The notes: generated by a model from the sequence alone, not told the origin. A DNA stretch of 64,000 nt from Streptomyces lunaelactis (GCF_003054555.1 NZ_CP026304.1:2666001-2730000), one strand, 5' to 3'. Positions 8,986-18,029 are shown, counted from the stretch's first letter. Numbers and translations are program-made.

Positions 8986-9714
8986 ATGATGGGGCGCATG
9001 AAGACCGCCGCAGCGCAGTTCGCTCCCGCACCGGGTGACGTCGAGGCCAATGTCCACTTGGTGTCACGCCTGATCCGTACGGCGTCCGGGGAAGGCGCCC
9101 GCGTCGTCGTCTTCCCCGAGCTGGCCCTGACCGGGTACGAGCTGCGGCTGATCGCCAAGGACCCATCCCTCTGGGTGGCCGAGGACGACCCGCGGCTCGG
9201 CCCGGTCAGGGACGCCTGCCGCGAGAGGGGCACCGCCGCCGTCGTCAACTGCGCCGCCCGCACGGACGGCGAGCGGCCCGCCATCACCTCGCTCGTCATC
9301 GGGCCCGGCGGCGAGCTGCTCGCCCGCTACGACAAGCGGCATCTGCACGGGGACGAGCTCGACCTCTTCACGGCCGGGGGCACGGACGGCCGGTTCACGC
9401 TCGACGGCGTCCGGTTCGCGCTGGCGACCTGCTACGACAACCGCTTCCCGGAGCTCGCCGAGCGGGCGCGTACCGACAACTGCCAGGTGTACCTGGCGAG
9501 TTCGGTGCTCGACGCGGAGAACGACTCCTTCGAGACGGTCTACCCGGTCCGCGCCCGGGACAACGGCCTGTATGTGCTCCTCAGCAACGTGGTGGGGCAC
9601 AACGAGGCCGGGGACTGCCGGGGCGGCAGCGCGATCTGGGGCCCGGACGGCGCGGTGCTCGCCGACGCGGGCGCCGCGGCACCCGGTCTCGCGATCGCCG
9701 ACCTCTCGCTCTAA
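8986..9714 (+). CDS. Carbon-nitrogen hydrolase (nitrilase superfamily amidase)
   Basis: A 242-residue cytosolic amidase of the nitrilase superfamily. The Glu-Lys-Cys triad is visible: Glu in FPELALTGYEL, Lys in YDKRHLHGDE, and the nucleophile Cys in ATCYDNRFPE. The length suits a minimal single-domain member. Substrate is unknown; omega-amidase- or N-carbamoyl-type activities are possible. The start is ambiguous between ATG at 8986 and ATG at 8998 (MKTAAAQFAP, which matches the usual family start); both have weak ribosome-binding sites. It is convergent with the EI24 gene. Confidence 0.88.
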   Translation: MMGRMKTAAAQFAPAPGDVEANVHLVSRLIRTASGEGARVVVFPELALTGYELRLIAKDPSLWVAEDDPRLGPVRDACRERGTAAVVNCAARTDGERPAITSLVIGPGGELLARYDKRHLHGDELDLFTAGGTDGRFTLDGVRFALATCYDNRFPELAERARTDNCQVYLASSVLDAENDSFETVYPVRARDNGLYVLLSNVVGHNEAGDCRGGSAIWGPDGAVLADAGAAAPGLAIADLSL

Positions 9715-9733
9715 GCGGTGTCCCCGGGGCCGC

Positions 9734-10525
9734 TCAGTCCTTGTTGAAGCTGTACGGAGCCGGGGGCGGGTTCGCCGGCTCCGGCTCGGCCGGCGCCACC
9801 AGGTCCCGCGCCAGCAGCGTCGCGCCCGCCACCGCGCCCGGCATCAGGAACACCGCGACGAGCGGCACGAGGAAGGAGAGGGTCAGCGGCACACCGAAGC
9901 CGAGGGTGAGCATGCGGCGCCCGCGCAGCAGCGCCAGGCGCTCCTTCATGTCGATGCCGCGCCGCTGGAGCGCCACCGAGGTGAGTTCGTGCGTGAGGAA
10001 GAAGCCCGAGACGCAGAAGCCGATCGCCGGGACCACGGTCTGGCCGACGACCGGGATGAAACCGAGGGCGAAGAGCAGTACGCCGTACATCACCACCCGC
10101 GCCAGGATCCGCAGCGAGTCACGCGCGGAGATCCACAGCTCGCGCCAGAGCGGCAGCCCGGACTCCGGGACGTCGCCGCCCTCGGTGCGGTCGACCTGCT
10201 CGGAGAGGGATTCGTAGAACGGCTGGCCGATGAGCAGCGTCACCGCGGTGAAGGTGATCACCGTGATGAACAGCCCGAAGGCGAAGACCAGCGCGGTCAG
10301 AAAGCCGCGGAACAGGCCCTGCCAGGGCGAGGACCAGTCGTCGGCGAACGGTGTCGCCCAGCCGGTCAGATCGTCGGCGCCGTAGCCGAGACCGACGAGC
10401 GCTGCCGCGTACAGCACCAGGGTCACCAGTCCGGGCAGCAGCCCGAAACCGAACCACCGGCCGTGCCCGCCGACCCAGCGCTGGCCCTTCACCAAGTAGC
10501 CGAAGCCCACACTGAGATCACGCAT
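9734..10525 (-). CDS. EI24 domain (CysZ-like) membrane protein
   Basis: A 263-residue integral membrane protein of the EI24/CysZ family, with hydrophobic segments such as LLPGLVTLVLYAAALVGLGY, FLTALVFAFGLFITVITFTAV and FGVPLTLSFLVPLVAVFLMP. It carries the GQPFYESLSEQVD motif and the internal IGFCVSGFFLTHELTSVALQR seen in the family. E. coli CysZ takes up sulfate; actinobacterial members are uncharacterised, so transport is only suggested. The ATG at 10525 is preferred over GTG at 10534 because AGGG lies at a better distance. The C-terminal tail is Pro-rich and probably cytosolic. Confidence 0.82.
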   Translation of the reverse strand: MRDLSVGFGYLVKGQRWVGGHGRWFGFGLLPGLVTLVLYAAALVGLGYGADDLTGWATPFADDWSSPWQGLFRGFLTALVFAFGLFITVITFTAVTLLIGQPFYESLSEQVDRTEGGDVPESGLPLWRELWISARDSLRILARVVMYGVLLFALGFIPVVGQTVVPAIGFCVSGFFLTHELTSVALQRRGIDMKERLALLRGRRMLTLGFGVPLTLSFLVPLVAVFLMPGAVAGATLLARDLVAPAEPEPANPPPAPYSFNKD

Positions 10526-10659
10526 GGGAGTCACCCTATCGGGCGTCCGGACACCCCCTGGTGAGGGGCGGCGCAGCGCGGAAACCGGACCTCTGAGGCA
10601 CCACCGTTCCCAGGTAGCGCTCTTGTTGCCACGGCCCGGGCACGGTAGACCCTCCGTTC

Positions 10660-13206
10660 ATGGCACTCCTCAGACCTCTCCTCACGACCACGGGTACCGC
10701 CGTTGTCGCCGGGGCACTGCTGCTCACCCCGCTGTCGGCGGCGGCCGCCCCCGGGAGCGACGGCCCGCGCCCGCACCCCTTACGCGAGGGCGGCGGGCGC
10801 GACACCGCGGCCGCGAAGGCTCCCCTCTCCGCCGCCGCGAGCGCACTGCGCACCGCCACCCCCGAGCCGGCCAGGAACGGCGGATACCCCCGCAGGACCG
10901 TCCTCGACGCGCCGCCCGAGAACCCGGCCGACAAGTCGATAAAGCTCGGCCTAGCGCCGTACCACTCACTCGCCCCACGGCTGAACGCCCTGCAGCAGCT
11001 CGGCAACCGGGTCAGCGTCGAGGTCGCCGGGCGCTCCGCCGGCGGCCACGAGCTGTATCTCGTCACCGTCACCGCGCCCGAAAGCTCCCAGCAGACGCGC
11101 GAGCAGGAGCGAATGCGGGAGCTGATCGAGAACTCCCCCTCGGCCGCCGCCAAGGACAAGCGCATCAAGTCCTCGTACAAGACGCCCGTCTTCATCAACA
11201 ACAACATCCACGGCAATGAGTGGGAGGGCACGGACGCCGCTCTCGCGCTCATCGAGGACCTGGCGAAGGCGAAGGACGGCACGACCGGCGAACTGCTGGC
11301 CAAGAACCGGATCTATCTCAATGTGACGGCCAACCCGGACGGCCGTATCGCCGGAACCCGCGCCAACGCCAACGGCTTCGACCTCAACCGGGACTTCATC
11401 ACCGGCTCCCAGCCCGAGGCCCGCGCCATCCGCCAGATCGCCATCGACAAGCAGCCGGCCGTCATGCTCGATCTGCACGGGTACGTCAACGGCACTCTGA
11501 TCGAGCCGACGACGCCGCCCCACGGCGAGAGCTACGAGTACGACCTCTTCCTGAAGAATTCCTACGCCAACGCGCTGGGGATGGAGAAGTCGGTCAACGG
11601 GCTCGGCTACACCCCCGCGAAGGACGGCGTCGAGCCCGCCATCATCCCCTTCCGGGACTGGGAGGAGGGCTGGGACGACTGGCCGCCGATCTTCGCCCCG
11701 CAGTACATCGCCTTCCACGGCGCGGTCGCCACGCACACCATCGAGATCCCGCTCGCCGTCAACAACGAGGAGTACGACTCCCTCCCGGTCGCCGAGCTGC
11801 GCCGCCGGGCCGGGATCAACACGGACGTCGCGGGCGCGGCGATGCGCGCGGCGCTCGACTACACGCGCACGCACCGCGCTTCGGTGATAGCCGACCAGAT
11901 CGAGACGTTCCGGCGGGGCGCGGCGGGCGAGGCGCAGCGGCCGGTGTCCGAGGAGACGGTGCCGGGGGTGCCGGGCATCGGTCCCGAGGACGTGTACACC
12001 ACGACGTTCCCGCGGGCGTACGTCATTCCGGCGGGGCGCGGTCAGCGCTCGGCGACCGCGGCGGCCCGTCTTGTGGACCATCTGGTCGTCAATGACGTAC
12101 GGGTGGAACGGGCGCTGCTGCCCTTCCGGCTGGCGGGCCGCAGCTACCCGGCAGGGTCGTACGTCGTCGACATGCGCCAGTCCAAGCGCGGTATCGCCCA
12201 TGTGATCCTTGGAGAGGGCCGGGACATCAGCGCCGACGTCTCCACGATGTACGACATCTCGGGCTGGAGCCTGGGGCTGCTGTGGGGCGCGAGCGTGGAC
12301 AAGGCCGCCAAGGGTGATCTCCGTGTTCTGGGGCGTACGGTCCATGCCGCGTCGCCCACCGGTTACGTCGCTCCGTTCGGCGATCTGCGGCTGCGGCTCG
12401 ACGACCCGAAGGAGCTCGCCGCTCTCAACTCCCTGCTCGCGCAAGGGGTGAAGGTGCGGCGCGCGGCGGACGGTTCGGCGATGGTACCGGGCTCGGCCCG
12501 CGGTGTGGCGTCCGTACTCGCCGACCGCCTCGGGGTCGTCTTCTCCGCGACCAGGGAGAAGGGCACGGTGACGCTGGAGCGGACCCGGGTGGCCGCGGCG
12601 GTGCCGGCGGGTGAGCTGTTCGCGCTGCGTGAGATGGGCTTCGAGGTCCAGCCGGTCTCGACGGCCACGCTCAACGCGGGCTACGACTGGTCGAAGGCGG
12701 ATGTGCTGTATGTGTCGAGCGGTCTGGACTACGGGAGCCTGAACCCGGCCGCCCGCGACGCGTTCCGGGCCAGTGGTGTCGGTGTCGTCGGCCTCGGCTC
12801 GGACGGTGCGGCCTTCAACGCGGACGCCGGGCTGCTCGCGGCCAAGCCGGTGGCGGGCAACGGCGACGCGAACGGCGTGGTCCGGGTGGCGAACGCGCCC
12901 GGCAGCCCGGTCACCGGCGGCGCGCTCGCGCACACCTTCGTCTACTCGCCGCTATGGTTCACCGACCTGGGGCCGGGGGTGCGCGTGGAGCAGTCGTACG
13001 GCACCGGGAACCCGCTCGTCTCGGGCCACTGGCGGCCGGCGGAGGACGGCGCGGGCGGCCCGGCCAACGCGGCCGGCCAGGCGTCGATCGTCAGTGGCAG
13101 GAGCGCGCAGGGCGCTCCGGTCGTGCTGTTCGGTACGGAGCCGCTGTTCCGCGATCACCCGAAGGGTGTGTTCGCACAGGTCGGCCGTGCGCTGATCACG
13201 CGCTGA
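10660..13206 (+). CDS. Secreted M14 family zinc carboxypeptidase
   Basis: An 848-residue exported metallopeptidase. Signal peptide about 1-30 (LLTTTGTAVVAGALLLTPLSAAAAP). The M14 catalytic domain has zinc ligands His184 and Glu187 in NIHGNEWEG and His273 in LDLHGYVNG, with catalytic Glu362 in THTIEIPLAV. The long C-terminal region (about 430-848) resembles a glutamine-amidotransferase-like or beta-rich accessory domain and ends without a membrane anchor. It is probably released to the medium to trim C-terminal residues from peptides. The upstream gap (10535-10659) shows no obvious ribosome-binding site; the ATG fits the signal peptide. A convergent terminator follows. Confidence 0.9.
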   Translation: MALLRPLLTTTGTAVVAGALLLTPLSAAAAPGSDGPRPHPLREGGGRDTAAAKAPLSAAASALRTATPEPARNGGYPRRTVLDAPPENPADKSIKLGLAPYHSLAPRLNALQQLGNRVSVEVAGRSAGGHELYLVTVTAPESSQQTREQERMRELIENSPSAAAKDKRIKSSYKTPVFINNNIHGNEWEGTDAALALIEDLAKAKDGTTGELLAKNRIYLNVTANPDGRIAGTRANANGFDLNRDFITGSQPEARAIRQIAIDKQPAVMLDLHGYVNGTLIEPTTPPHGESYEYDLFLKNSYANALGMEKSVNGLGYTPAKDGVEPAIIPFRDWEEGWDDWPPIFAPQYIAFHGAVATHTIEIPLAVNNEEYDSLPVAELRRRAGINTDVAGAAMRAALDYTRTHRASVIADQIETFRRGAAGEAQRPVSEETVPGVPGIGPEDVYTTTFPRAYVIPAGRGQRSATAAARLVDHLVVNDVRVERALLPFRLAGRSYPAGSYVVDMRQSKRGIAHVILGEGRDISADVSTMYDISGWSLGLLWGASVDKAAKGDLRVLGRTVHAASPTGYVAPFGDLRLRLDDPKELAALNSLLAQGVKVRRAADGSAMVPGSARGVASVLADRLGVVFSATREKGTVTLERTRVAAAVPAGELFALREMGFEVQPVSTATLNAGYDWSKADVLYVSSGLDYGSLNPAARDAFRASGVGVVGLGSDGAAFNADAGLLAAKPVAGNGDANGVVRVANAPGSPVTGGALAHTFVYSPLWFTDLGPGVRVEQSYGTGNPLVSGHWRPAEDGAGGPANAAGQASIVSGRSAQGAPVVLFGTEPLFRDHPKGVFAQVGRALITR

Positions 13207-13250
13207 CCGGACGCCGGGAGCAGGGCGCCGGGAGTAACGAGAGCAAGCAG

Positions 13251-13284
13251 TGAGGGCCGCACCCCGGACGGGGTGCAGCCCTCA
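13251..13284. terminator. Bidirectional terminator between M14 peptidase and ohr
   Basis: 15-nt arms (13251-13265 and 13270-13284) with a single mismatch and a 4-nt GGAC loop, placed between two convergent genes. Confidence 0.75.
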
Positions 13285-13299
13285 CCTGCGCGCTGACGG

Positions 13300-13722
13300 T
13301 CAGACCGCGAGGTCGACCGTGATGTTGCCGCGGGTGGCCTTGGAGTACGGGCAGACCTGGTGGGCCTTCTCGAGCAGGGCCTTGGCGGTGGCGGCGTCCA
13401 CGTTCGGGATGGTCGCGGAGATCTTGACGATGATCCCGAAGCCGTCCTCGTTCTTGCCTATCCCGACCTCGGCGGTGACCGTCGAGCCGGAGATGTCGGC
13501 CTTCTCCTGGCGGGCGACGACACCCAGCGCACCCTGGAAGCAGGCGCTGTACCCGGCGGCGAAGAGCTGCTCCGGGTTGGTGCCCGCGCCGGAACCGCCC
13601 ATCTCCTTCGGCGGGTTGACGACGACATCGAGCTGACCGTCGTGGGTGGCGACGCGGCCGTCACGGCCGTTCTCCGCGGTGGCGGCTGCGGTGTACAGGA
13701 CGTCGGACTGCTGGATGGACAT
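13300..13722 (-). CDS. ohr: Organic hydroperoxide resistance protein, Ohr subfamily of OsmC
   Basis: A 140-residue thiol peroxidase that reduces fatty acid and other organic hydroperoxides in the cytosol. The two reactive Cys are Cys61 in GYSACFQGALG and Cys124 in VCPYSKATRGN, the Ohr pattern. Length is typical. The start at 13722 has an AGGAGG-type site upstream; a longer frame reaches 13764 but adds an atypical N-terminus. It lies beside an MDR-family oxidoreductase and a divergent MarR regulator. MarR-family OhrR proteins often control ohr, so the MarR gene at 14898 could sense peroxide, but ohr is not adjacent to it. The family call is firm. Confidence 0.93.
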   Translation of the reverse strand: MSIQQSDVLYTAAATAENGRDGRVATHDGQLDVVVNPPKEMGGSGAGTNPEQLFAAGYSACFQGALGVVARQEKADISGSTVTAEVGIGKNEDGFGIIVKISATIPNVDAATAKALLEKAHQVCPYSKATRGNITVDLAV

Positions 13723-13787
13723 AGAGAGGTTTCCTCCTGCTGGTTCACCGCGGCTCGCGCCCACGACCGCGGTGGCTGAGGTCGAGA

Positions 13788-14807
13788 CTACTGGGTGAGC
13801 GAAACGATCATCTTGCCGGTGTTCTCACCGCGCAGCAGACCGAGGAACGCGTCGTAGCCGTTCTCGATGCCCTCGACGACGGTCTCGTTGTACTTGAGCT
13901 CGCCGGAGGCGATCCAGCCCGCGACCTCGCGGACGAAGTCCGGCTGGAGCGCGGTGTGGTCGTTCACGAGCATGCCCTGCAGGCGCAGCCGCTTGCCGAT
14001 GACGAGGGCGAGGTTGCGCGGGCCGGGAGTCGGCTCGGTGTTGTTGTACTGGGCGATCATGCCGCAGATGGTCGCGCGGCCGAACACGTTGAGCGAGGAG
14101 ATCGCGGCCTCCAGGTGGTCGCCGCCGACGTTGTCGAAGTAGACGTCGATGCCGTCGGGGGCGGCCTCCTTCAGCTGCTGCCCGACGGGGCCGTTCTTGT
14201 AGTTGAAGGCCGCGTCGAAGCCGTACTCCTCGACGAGGAGCTTGACCTTCTCGTCCGAGCCCGCCGAACCGATGACGCGGGAGGCGCCCTTCAGCTTGGC
14301 CATCTGGCCGACCTGGCTGCCCACCGCGCCGGCCGCGCCGGAGACGAAGACCGCGTCGCCCTCCTTGAAGGAGGCGACGTCGAAGAGGCCTGCGTAGGCG
14401 GTGAGGCCGGTCATGCCCAGCACACCGAGGTACGCGGAGAGCGGGGCCAGCGCAGCGTCGACCTTGGTGGCGTACTTCGCGGGCACCTCGGCGTACTCGC
14501 GCCAGCCGAGCCCGTGCAGGACGTGGTCGCCGACCGCGAAACCGTCGGCGTTGGAGGCGATGACCTCGCCGACCGCGCCGCCCTCCATGGGGTGGTCGAG
14601 CTTGAAGGGCGGGGTGTACGACTTCACGTCGTTCATCCGGCCGCGCATGTACGGGTCGACCGAAAAGTGCAGATTGCGCACGAGGACGCGACCCTCGCCC
14701 GGCCCGGCGACCGGGGTCTCACGCAGAGCGAAGTCCTCCGCCTTGGGCCAGCCGTGCGGGCGGGCGACGAGGTGCCATTCACGGCCGGACGCGGGAAGTG
14801 CGGACAT
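13788..14807 (-). CDS. NADP-dependent MDR oxidoreductase (CurA/leukotriene B4 dehydrogenase-like)
   Basis: A 339-residue medium-chain dehydrogenase/reductase without zinc ligands, of the alkenal/one oxidoreductase (PTGR/CurA) group that reduces activated C=C bonds with NADPH. The N-terminal part holds LHFSVDPYMRGRM and PMEGGAVGEVI. The Rossmann motif GAAGAVGSQVGQMAKLKG lies near the middle, and DVYFDNVGGDHLEAAI follows, as in the family. The start ATG at 14807 has AGGAGG upstream. Divergent to a MarR gene with a shared 90-bp promoter region holding an inverted repeat, so it is probably repressed by that MarR and induced by electrophiles. Confidence 0.9.
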   Translation of the reverse strand: MSALPASGREWHLVARPHGWPKAEDFALRETPVAGPGEGRVLVRNLHFSVDPYMRGRMNDVKSYTPPFKLDHPMEGGAVGEVIASNADGFAVGDHVLHGLGWREYAEVPAKYATKVDAALAPLSAYLGVLGMTGLTAYAGLFDVASFKEGDAVFVSGAAGAVGSQVGQMAKLKGASRVIGSAGSDEKVKLLVEEYGFDAAFNYKNGPVGQQLKEAAPDGIDVYFDNVGGDHLEAAISSLNVFGRATICGMIAQYNNTEPTPGPRNLALVIGKRLRLQGMLVNDHTALQPDFVREVAGWIASGELKYNETVVEGIENGYDAFLGLLRGENTGKMIVSLTQ

Positions 14808-14857
14808 GCTTCGTTCCTCCTAGAAAAGCTTCACCATCTGAAACAACCATGCTCCTG

Positions 14858-14880
14858 GATATTTCATGTTGTCAAGTATC
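14858..14880. promoter_or_regulatory. Candidate MarR operator
   Basis: Imperfect inverted repeat GATATTTCA-n5-TCAAGTATC (7 of 9 positions match) midway between the divergent MDR and MarR genes. AT-rich half-sites of this length suit MarR dimers. A TTGACA hexamer overlaps it on the minus strand. Confidence 0.5.
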
Positions 14881-14897
14881 TGGGTATCCTGGTGCCC

Positions 14898-15344
14898 ATG
14901 GCCACTCCACGAACCGATCCACTGACCGTCGAAGTCGTCGAGCTCATCGGCACTGTCGTGGCTCGTTACTACGCGGAGTACGAGCAGGCCGCGGCCAAGC
15001 ACTCACTCACCGGCGCCCAGGCCCGGGTACTGAGTCTGCTGACCCTGGAGCCGACGCCCATGCGCCGTATCGCGCAGAAGCTGAAGTGCGAGCCGTCGAA
15101 CGTCACCGGCATCATCGACCGGCTCGAGGCCCGCGGGCTGGTGGAGCGGCGCCCCGATCCGAACGACCGCAGGGTCAAGCTCGCCGCCCCCACCGAGGAC
15201 GGGCGGGTCACCGCGCGCCGGCTGCGGGAGTCGCTGGACTTCGCGCGCGAGCCGCTGGCGGAGCTCTCCGACGAGGAGCGGACCGTGCTGCGGGACCTGC
15301 TCAAGCGGATGCTGGGCAAGGAAGCGCCCGTCGCCGCCCGGTAA
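14898..15344 (+). CDS. MarR family transcriptional regulator
   Basis: A 148-residue winged-helix regulator. The DNA-binding helix is QKLKCEPSNVTGIIDRLEARGLVERR and the wing is DPNDRRVKLAAPTEDG, both characteristic of MarR. The start is set at ATG 14898; GTG at 14892 is a close alternative, and the Shine-Dalgarno is weak. Divergent orientation to the MDR oxidoreductase suggests autoregulated control of that gene. No conserved peroxide-sensing N-terminal Cys is seen, so ligand binding rather than OhrR-type thiol oxidation is the likelier mode. Confidence 0.9.
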   Translation: MATPRTDPLTVEVVELIGTVVARYYAEYEQAAAKHSLTGAQARVLSLLTLEPTPMRRIAQKLKCEPSNVTGIIDRLEARGLVERRPDPNDRRVKLAAPTEDGRVTARRLRESLDFAREPLAELSDEERTVLRDLLKRMLGKEAPVAAR

Positions 15345-15356
15345 GCGCTGTACGCC

Positions 15357-15372
15357 CTGTCCGGCCGGACAG
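15357..15372. terminator. Short palindrome between convergent genes
   Basis: Perfect 16-bp palindrome CTGTCCGGCCGGACAG between the MarR stop and the 3' end of the next, convergent gene. The stem is short with no loop beyond the centre, so termination is only plausible. Confidence 0.4.
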
Positions 15373-15374
15373 AC

Positions 15375-16088
15375 CTAGACGCACCACCAGAGGAACTGTT
15401 CGCACGTCTCGGAGGGGGTCGGCGCCGGGTCGGCCGGGGGCGGCGTCTGGCCGGGGGCCGATGCGGTCGGCTGCCCTGAGGACGACGGCTGCGCACTCCC
15501 GGAGGGCTGACCGGCGGAGGACGTGGGGGACGGCGGCTTCTCGGCCGAGCTGGTCGCGGTCGGCTTTCCGCTGCCGGTGCCGGTGCCGCTGCCGGCGCCG
15601 CTGCGGGTGCCGGTGCCCTTGCCGGGGCCGGTCCCGCCGGGACGTACGGAACCGGACGACGAAACGGCCGATTCCGTCACCTCGGCCGGGCCCTCGGGAG
15701 TCGCTTCGCTGTCCGTGGGCTCCGGTGTCTCCGACGCGAGACTCGTCTCTTCCTTCACGGCGGTGGCCGCGCCGTCGCCACCGCTCTCGGTGGCCAGCTC
15801 GGCCAGGCTCAGCGCACCCGCCGCCAGCGCCAGGACGACCGTGCCGAGCAGCACCTTGCGGCCGCGCGGCTTGCGCGCGCGGCGCGTGCCCGCCGACTTG
15901 CGGCGCGGCGGCGCCTCCCGACGGGAACGCCGATGGCCCGCCGGCTCGGACACCTCGTCCAGTTCGAAGACGTGGTCCGCCGCGGGCGCACTGGGGCTGA
16001 AGTGCCTGAGCTCCTCGACGGGTGTACCGCATCCGGCGCAGGCCAGGGCCCCGTTGAGGTGCCGTCGGCACTGGTTGCAGTAATCCAT
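15375..16088 (-). CDS. SCO2400-type zinc-ribbon membrane protein
   Basis: A 237-residue protein with a short N-terminal zinc ribbon (Cys4, Cys7, Cys17, Cys20), a basic stretch (about 50-78), and one membrane segment at about 79-98 (VLLGTVVLALAAGALSLAEL). A long Ser/Thr/Pro/Gly-rich external tail ends CEQFLWWCV with two Cys. It matches in layout the Streptomyces family named after SCO2400, of unknown function. Low-complexity Thr/Gly/Ser runs (about 150-180) suggest an extended, wall-spanning tail. The ATG at 16088 is the only start giving the zinc ribbon at the N-terminus. Confidence 0.75.
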   Translation of the reverse strand: MDYCNQCRRHLNGALACAGCGTPVEELRHFSPSAPAADHVFELDEVSEPAGHRRSRREAPPRRKSAGTRRARKPRGRKVLLGTVVLALAAGALSLAELATESGGDGAATAVKEETSLASETPEPTDSEATPEGPAEVTESAVSSSGSVRPGGTGPGKGTGTRSGAGSGTGTGSGKPTATSSAEKPPSPTSSAGQPSGSAQPSSSGQPTASAPGQTPPPADPAPTPSETCEQFLWWCV

Positions 16089-16230
16089 GGCGCCCGCAGA
16101 TTATGCGGCGTGGGGGTACCAGCGGTGGATGGGCCTGTGAGGATCTCGTGTGGAATCTTCACTTCCGCGGCGCGTCAGCTCGCTTGCGTTGACGGTGGTT
16201 CACCGCGAGTCACGGGGCAGGATGTCGGGC

Positions 16231-16635
16231 ATGACCCCTGCCGCACCCTTCGGGCCACTCGACTTCCAACTGGTACTGCTGCGCCGGATGGCCGACCACC
16301 AGCCGGGACTGGTCGAGGACGCCCGCCACGAACTGGGCGTCTCCATCGCCGAGATGCGTGAGGCCAACCGCCGCTGGCAGGCGATGGTCCGCTCGCCGAG
16401 GACTCGTGGCGCGCTCTCCCGCTACCGCTCGGTGCTCGGTGCGCCGGAGCAGTCCGTACGGCGGCGGATCGGCGATCTGGAGTGCGACGCGCTGCTGTGG
16501 CCCGTACCGCTCTGGCCCGATCTGCGTTTCGAGGTGCTTGCGGCGGACGGCGGGGCGGTGTGGAACGAGTGGCTCGTGCGCGCGCCGGGGGCGGCGGGCC
16601 CGTCGCTGCGCACGGTGGATGACCTGAAGCCGTGA
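16231..16635 (+). CDS. Conserved hypothetical protein, possibly truncated by an in-frame TGA
   Basis: A 134-residue protein not recognised. The N-terminal half looks like a small helical DNA- or protein-binding segment (LDFQLVLLRRMADHQPG, ARHELGVSIAEMREANRRW). The second half is beta-like (LLWPVPLWPDLRFEVLAADGGAVWNEWLVRAPG). ATG 16231 has GGGGCAGGA about 9 nt upstream; ATG 16222 is possible. After the TGA at 16633-16635 the same frame stays open for 50 codons to TAG at 16786 and reads like coding sequence (TRWRLRLTLPDGGQRVAEFTWGLLQRVE). The native protein may thus be about 185 residues with a Trp codon mutated to TGA. Confidence 0.55.
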   Translation: MTPAAPFGPLDFQLVLLRRMADHQPGLVEDARHELGVSIAEMREANRRWQAMVRSPRTRGALSRYRSVLGAPEQSVRRRIGDLECDALLWPVPLWPDLRFEVLAADGGAVWNEWLVRAPGAAGPSLRTVDDLKP

Positions 16636-16985
16636 TCGTGCACGGTGGACGAGGCGGCGAGGGCGTTCCCACCGGCGACCCCGCTGGAGGGCTCCGCCCC
16701 GACGAGGTGGCGCTTGCGCCTGACCCTGCCGGACGGGGGGCAGCGCGTGGCGGAGTTCACGTGGGGTCTGCTCCAGCGCGTGGAATAGCCGCGGGCTCGC
16801 CCGGCAGGCGGGTTGGTCCTCAATCGCCGCCGAAGGTCGCGTGCACCCAGCGACTGCGTCCCGCCATACGGGCGACACAATCTGGCGGGTCGTCAGCTCC
16901 GTACCCCCGACCGGCTCACCCAGCGCGCGCACCTCCCCCGGCGATCGCACGATGCGAACAAGTACCGCACTCGGGAGGATCTGCC
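16636..16985. other. Gap before the Mbl homologue
   Basis: The first 153 bases (16636-16788) continue the upstream reading frame with coding-like codon use. The remaining 197 bases hold no recognisable gene and presumably carry the promoter of the Mbl homologue, with GGGAGG just before its GTG start. Confidence 0.6.
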
Positions 16986-18029
16986 GTGACCGTCAGCCTT
17001 GAGCAGTTGCGCCGTTGCCATGTCGCCGTCGACCTGGGGGCCGCCAGGACCCGCGTGTTCGTGAAGGGGGCCGGGCTCGTCGTCGACGAGCCGAGCGTCG
17101 CCGCCGTGAACACCCGCACCGGAGCGCTGATCGCCGTCGGCGCCCTCGCCGAGAAGATGACGGGCCGTACGCCCGACTACATCCGGGTCGCGCGCCCCAT
17201 CGCCGGCGGCACCATCGTCGACATCGAGATGGCCCAGCGGATGCTCCGTCACCTCCTCGGCGAGAAGCTCCGCCGCCAGCTGCGCCGCAAGCCGCGGCTG
17301 CGCGCCGCCGCGTGCACCCCGCACGACAGCGACCCGCTCGCCCAGCGCGCCGCCGTCGAGACCCTGGTCGGCCTCGGCGCGCGCCGCGTCGAGCTGGTCG
17401 ACACCCTGATCGCCGCGGCCGTCGGCTGCGGGCTGCCCGTGGAGCAGCCCACCGCGACCATGATCATGGTGTGCGGGGCGGCGACCACGCAGGTCGCCGT
17501 CCTCTCGCTCGGCGCGATCGTCACCGCCGAGCGGATCCCGGTGGGCGGCAACGCCATCGACCACGCGGTGATCCAGCACCTGCGCCACCAGCACGAACTG
17601 CTGCTGCCCAGCCAGTCCGTACGCCCCCTCCAGCTGGCCCTGCACGGCAACGGCCTCACCGCGCAGGGGCCGGCGTCGACGGAGATCCACGGCCGGGACG
17701 TGGCCACCGGGCTCGCCCGCTCGGTGAAGGTCGACACCGCCGCCGTACGGAACGCGATCCACACCCCGCTCACCGCCGTCCTCGACGGCATCGGCAAGGT
17801 GCTGCGCGACTGCCCGCCGGATCTGGTCGCCGATCTCGCCGACCGCGGAATCATGATGGTCGGCGGCAGCGCGCTGCTGCCGGGCCTGGACCAGATGCTG
17901 CGCGACGCGACCGGGATGCCGGTGCACATCGCCGAACGGCCCGACATCTGCGCCGTACTCGGCCTCGGCGCGATGCTGGAGGGCAAGATCCAGCAGATGG
18001 TCCTCGACCCGCTCGCGGAAGCCCACTGA
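16986..18029 (+). CDS. mbl: Rod-shape-determining protein, MreB/Mbl family
   Basis: A 347-residue bacterial actin homologue. Actin-fold ATP-binding signatures are visible: HVAVDLGAARTRVFVKG (phosphate 1), VCGAATTQVAVLSLG (phosphate 2) and IMMVGGSALLPGLDQML (adenosine). The GTG start at 16986 has GGGAGGAT upstream and gives the standard N-terminus. In Streptomyces, MreB and Mbl act in the spore wall rather than in hyphal tip growth. This copy stands alone, without the mreC-mreD-pbp2-rodA partners, which suits the Mbl-type paralogue. The symbol is by resemblance to the stand-alone Streptomyces member. Confidence 0.88.
   Translation: MTVSLEQLRRCHVAVDLGAARTRVFVKGAGLVVDEPSVAAVNTRTGALIAVGALAEKMTGRTPDYIRVARPIAGGTIVDIEMAQRMLRHLLGEKLRRQLRRKPRLRAAACTPHDSDPLAQRAAVETLVGLGARRVELVDTLIAAAVGCGLPVEQPTATMIMVCGAATTQVAVLSLGAIVTAERIPVGGNAIDHAVIQHLRHQHELLLPSQSVRPLQLALHGNGLTAQGPASTEIHGRDVATGLARSVKVDTAAVRNAIHTPLTAVLDGIGKVLRDCPPDLVADLADRGIMMVGGSALLPGLDQMLRDATGMPVHIAERPDICAVLGLGAMLEGKIQQMVLDPLAEAH

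Noticed and set aside
16633..16635. TGA as a selenocysteine codon
   Set aside because: No SECIS-like structure is recognisable, and the surrounding sequence suits a mutated Trp codon or plain stop better.
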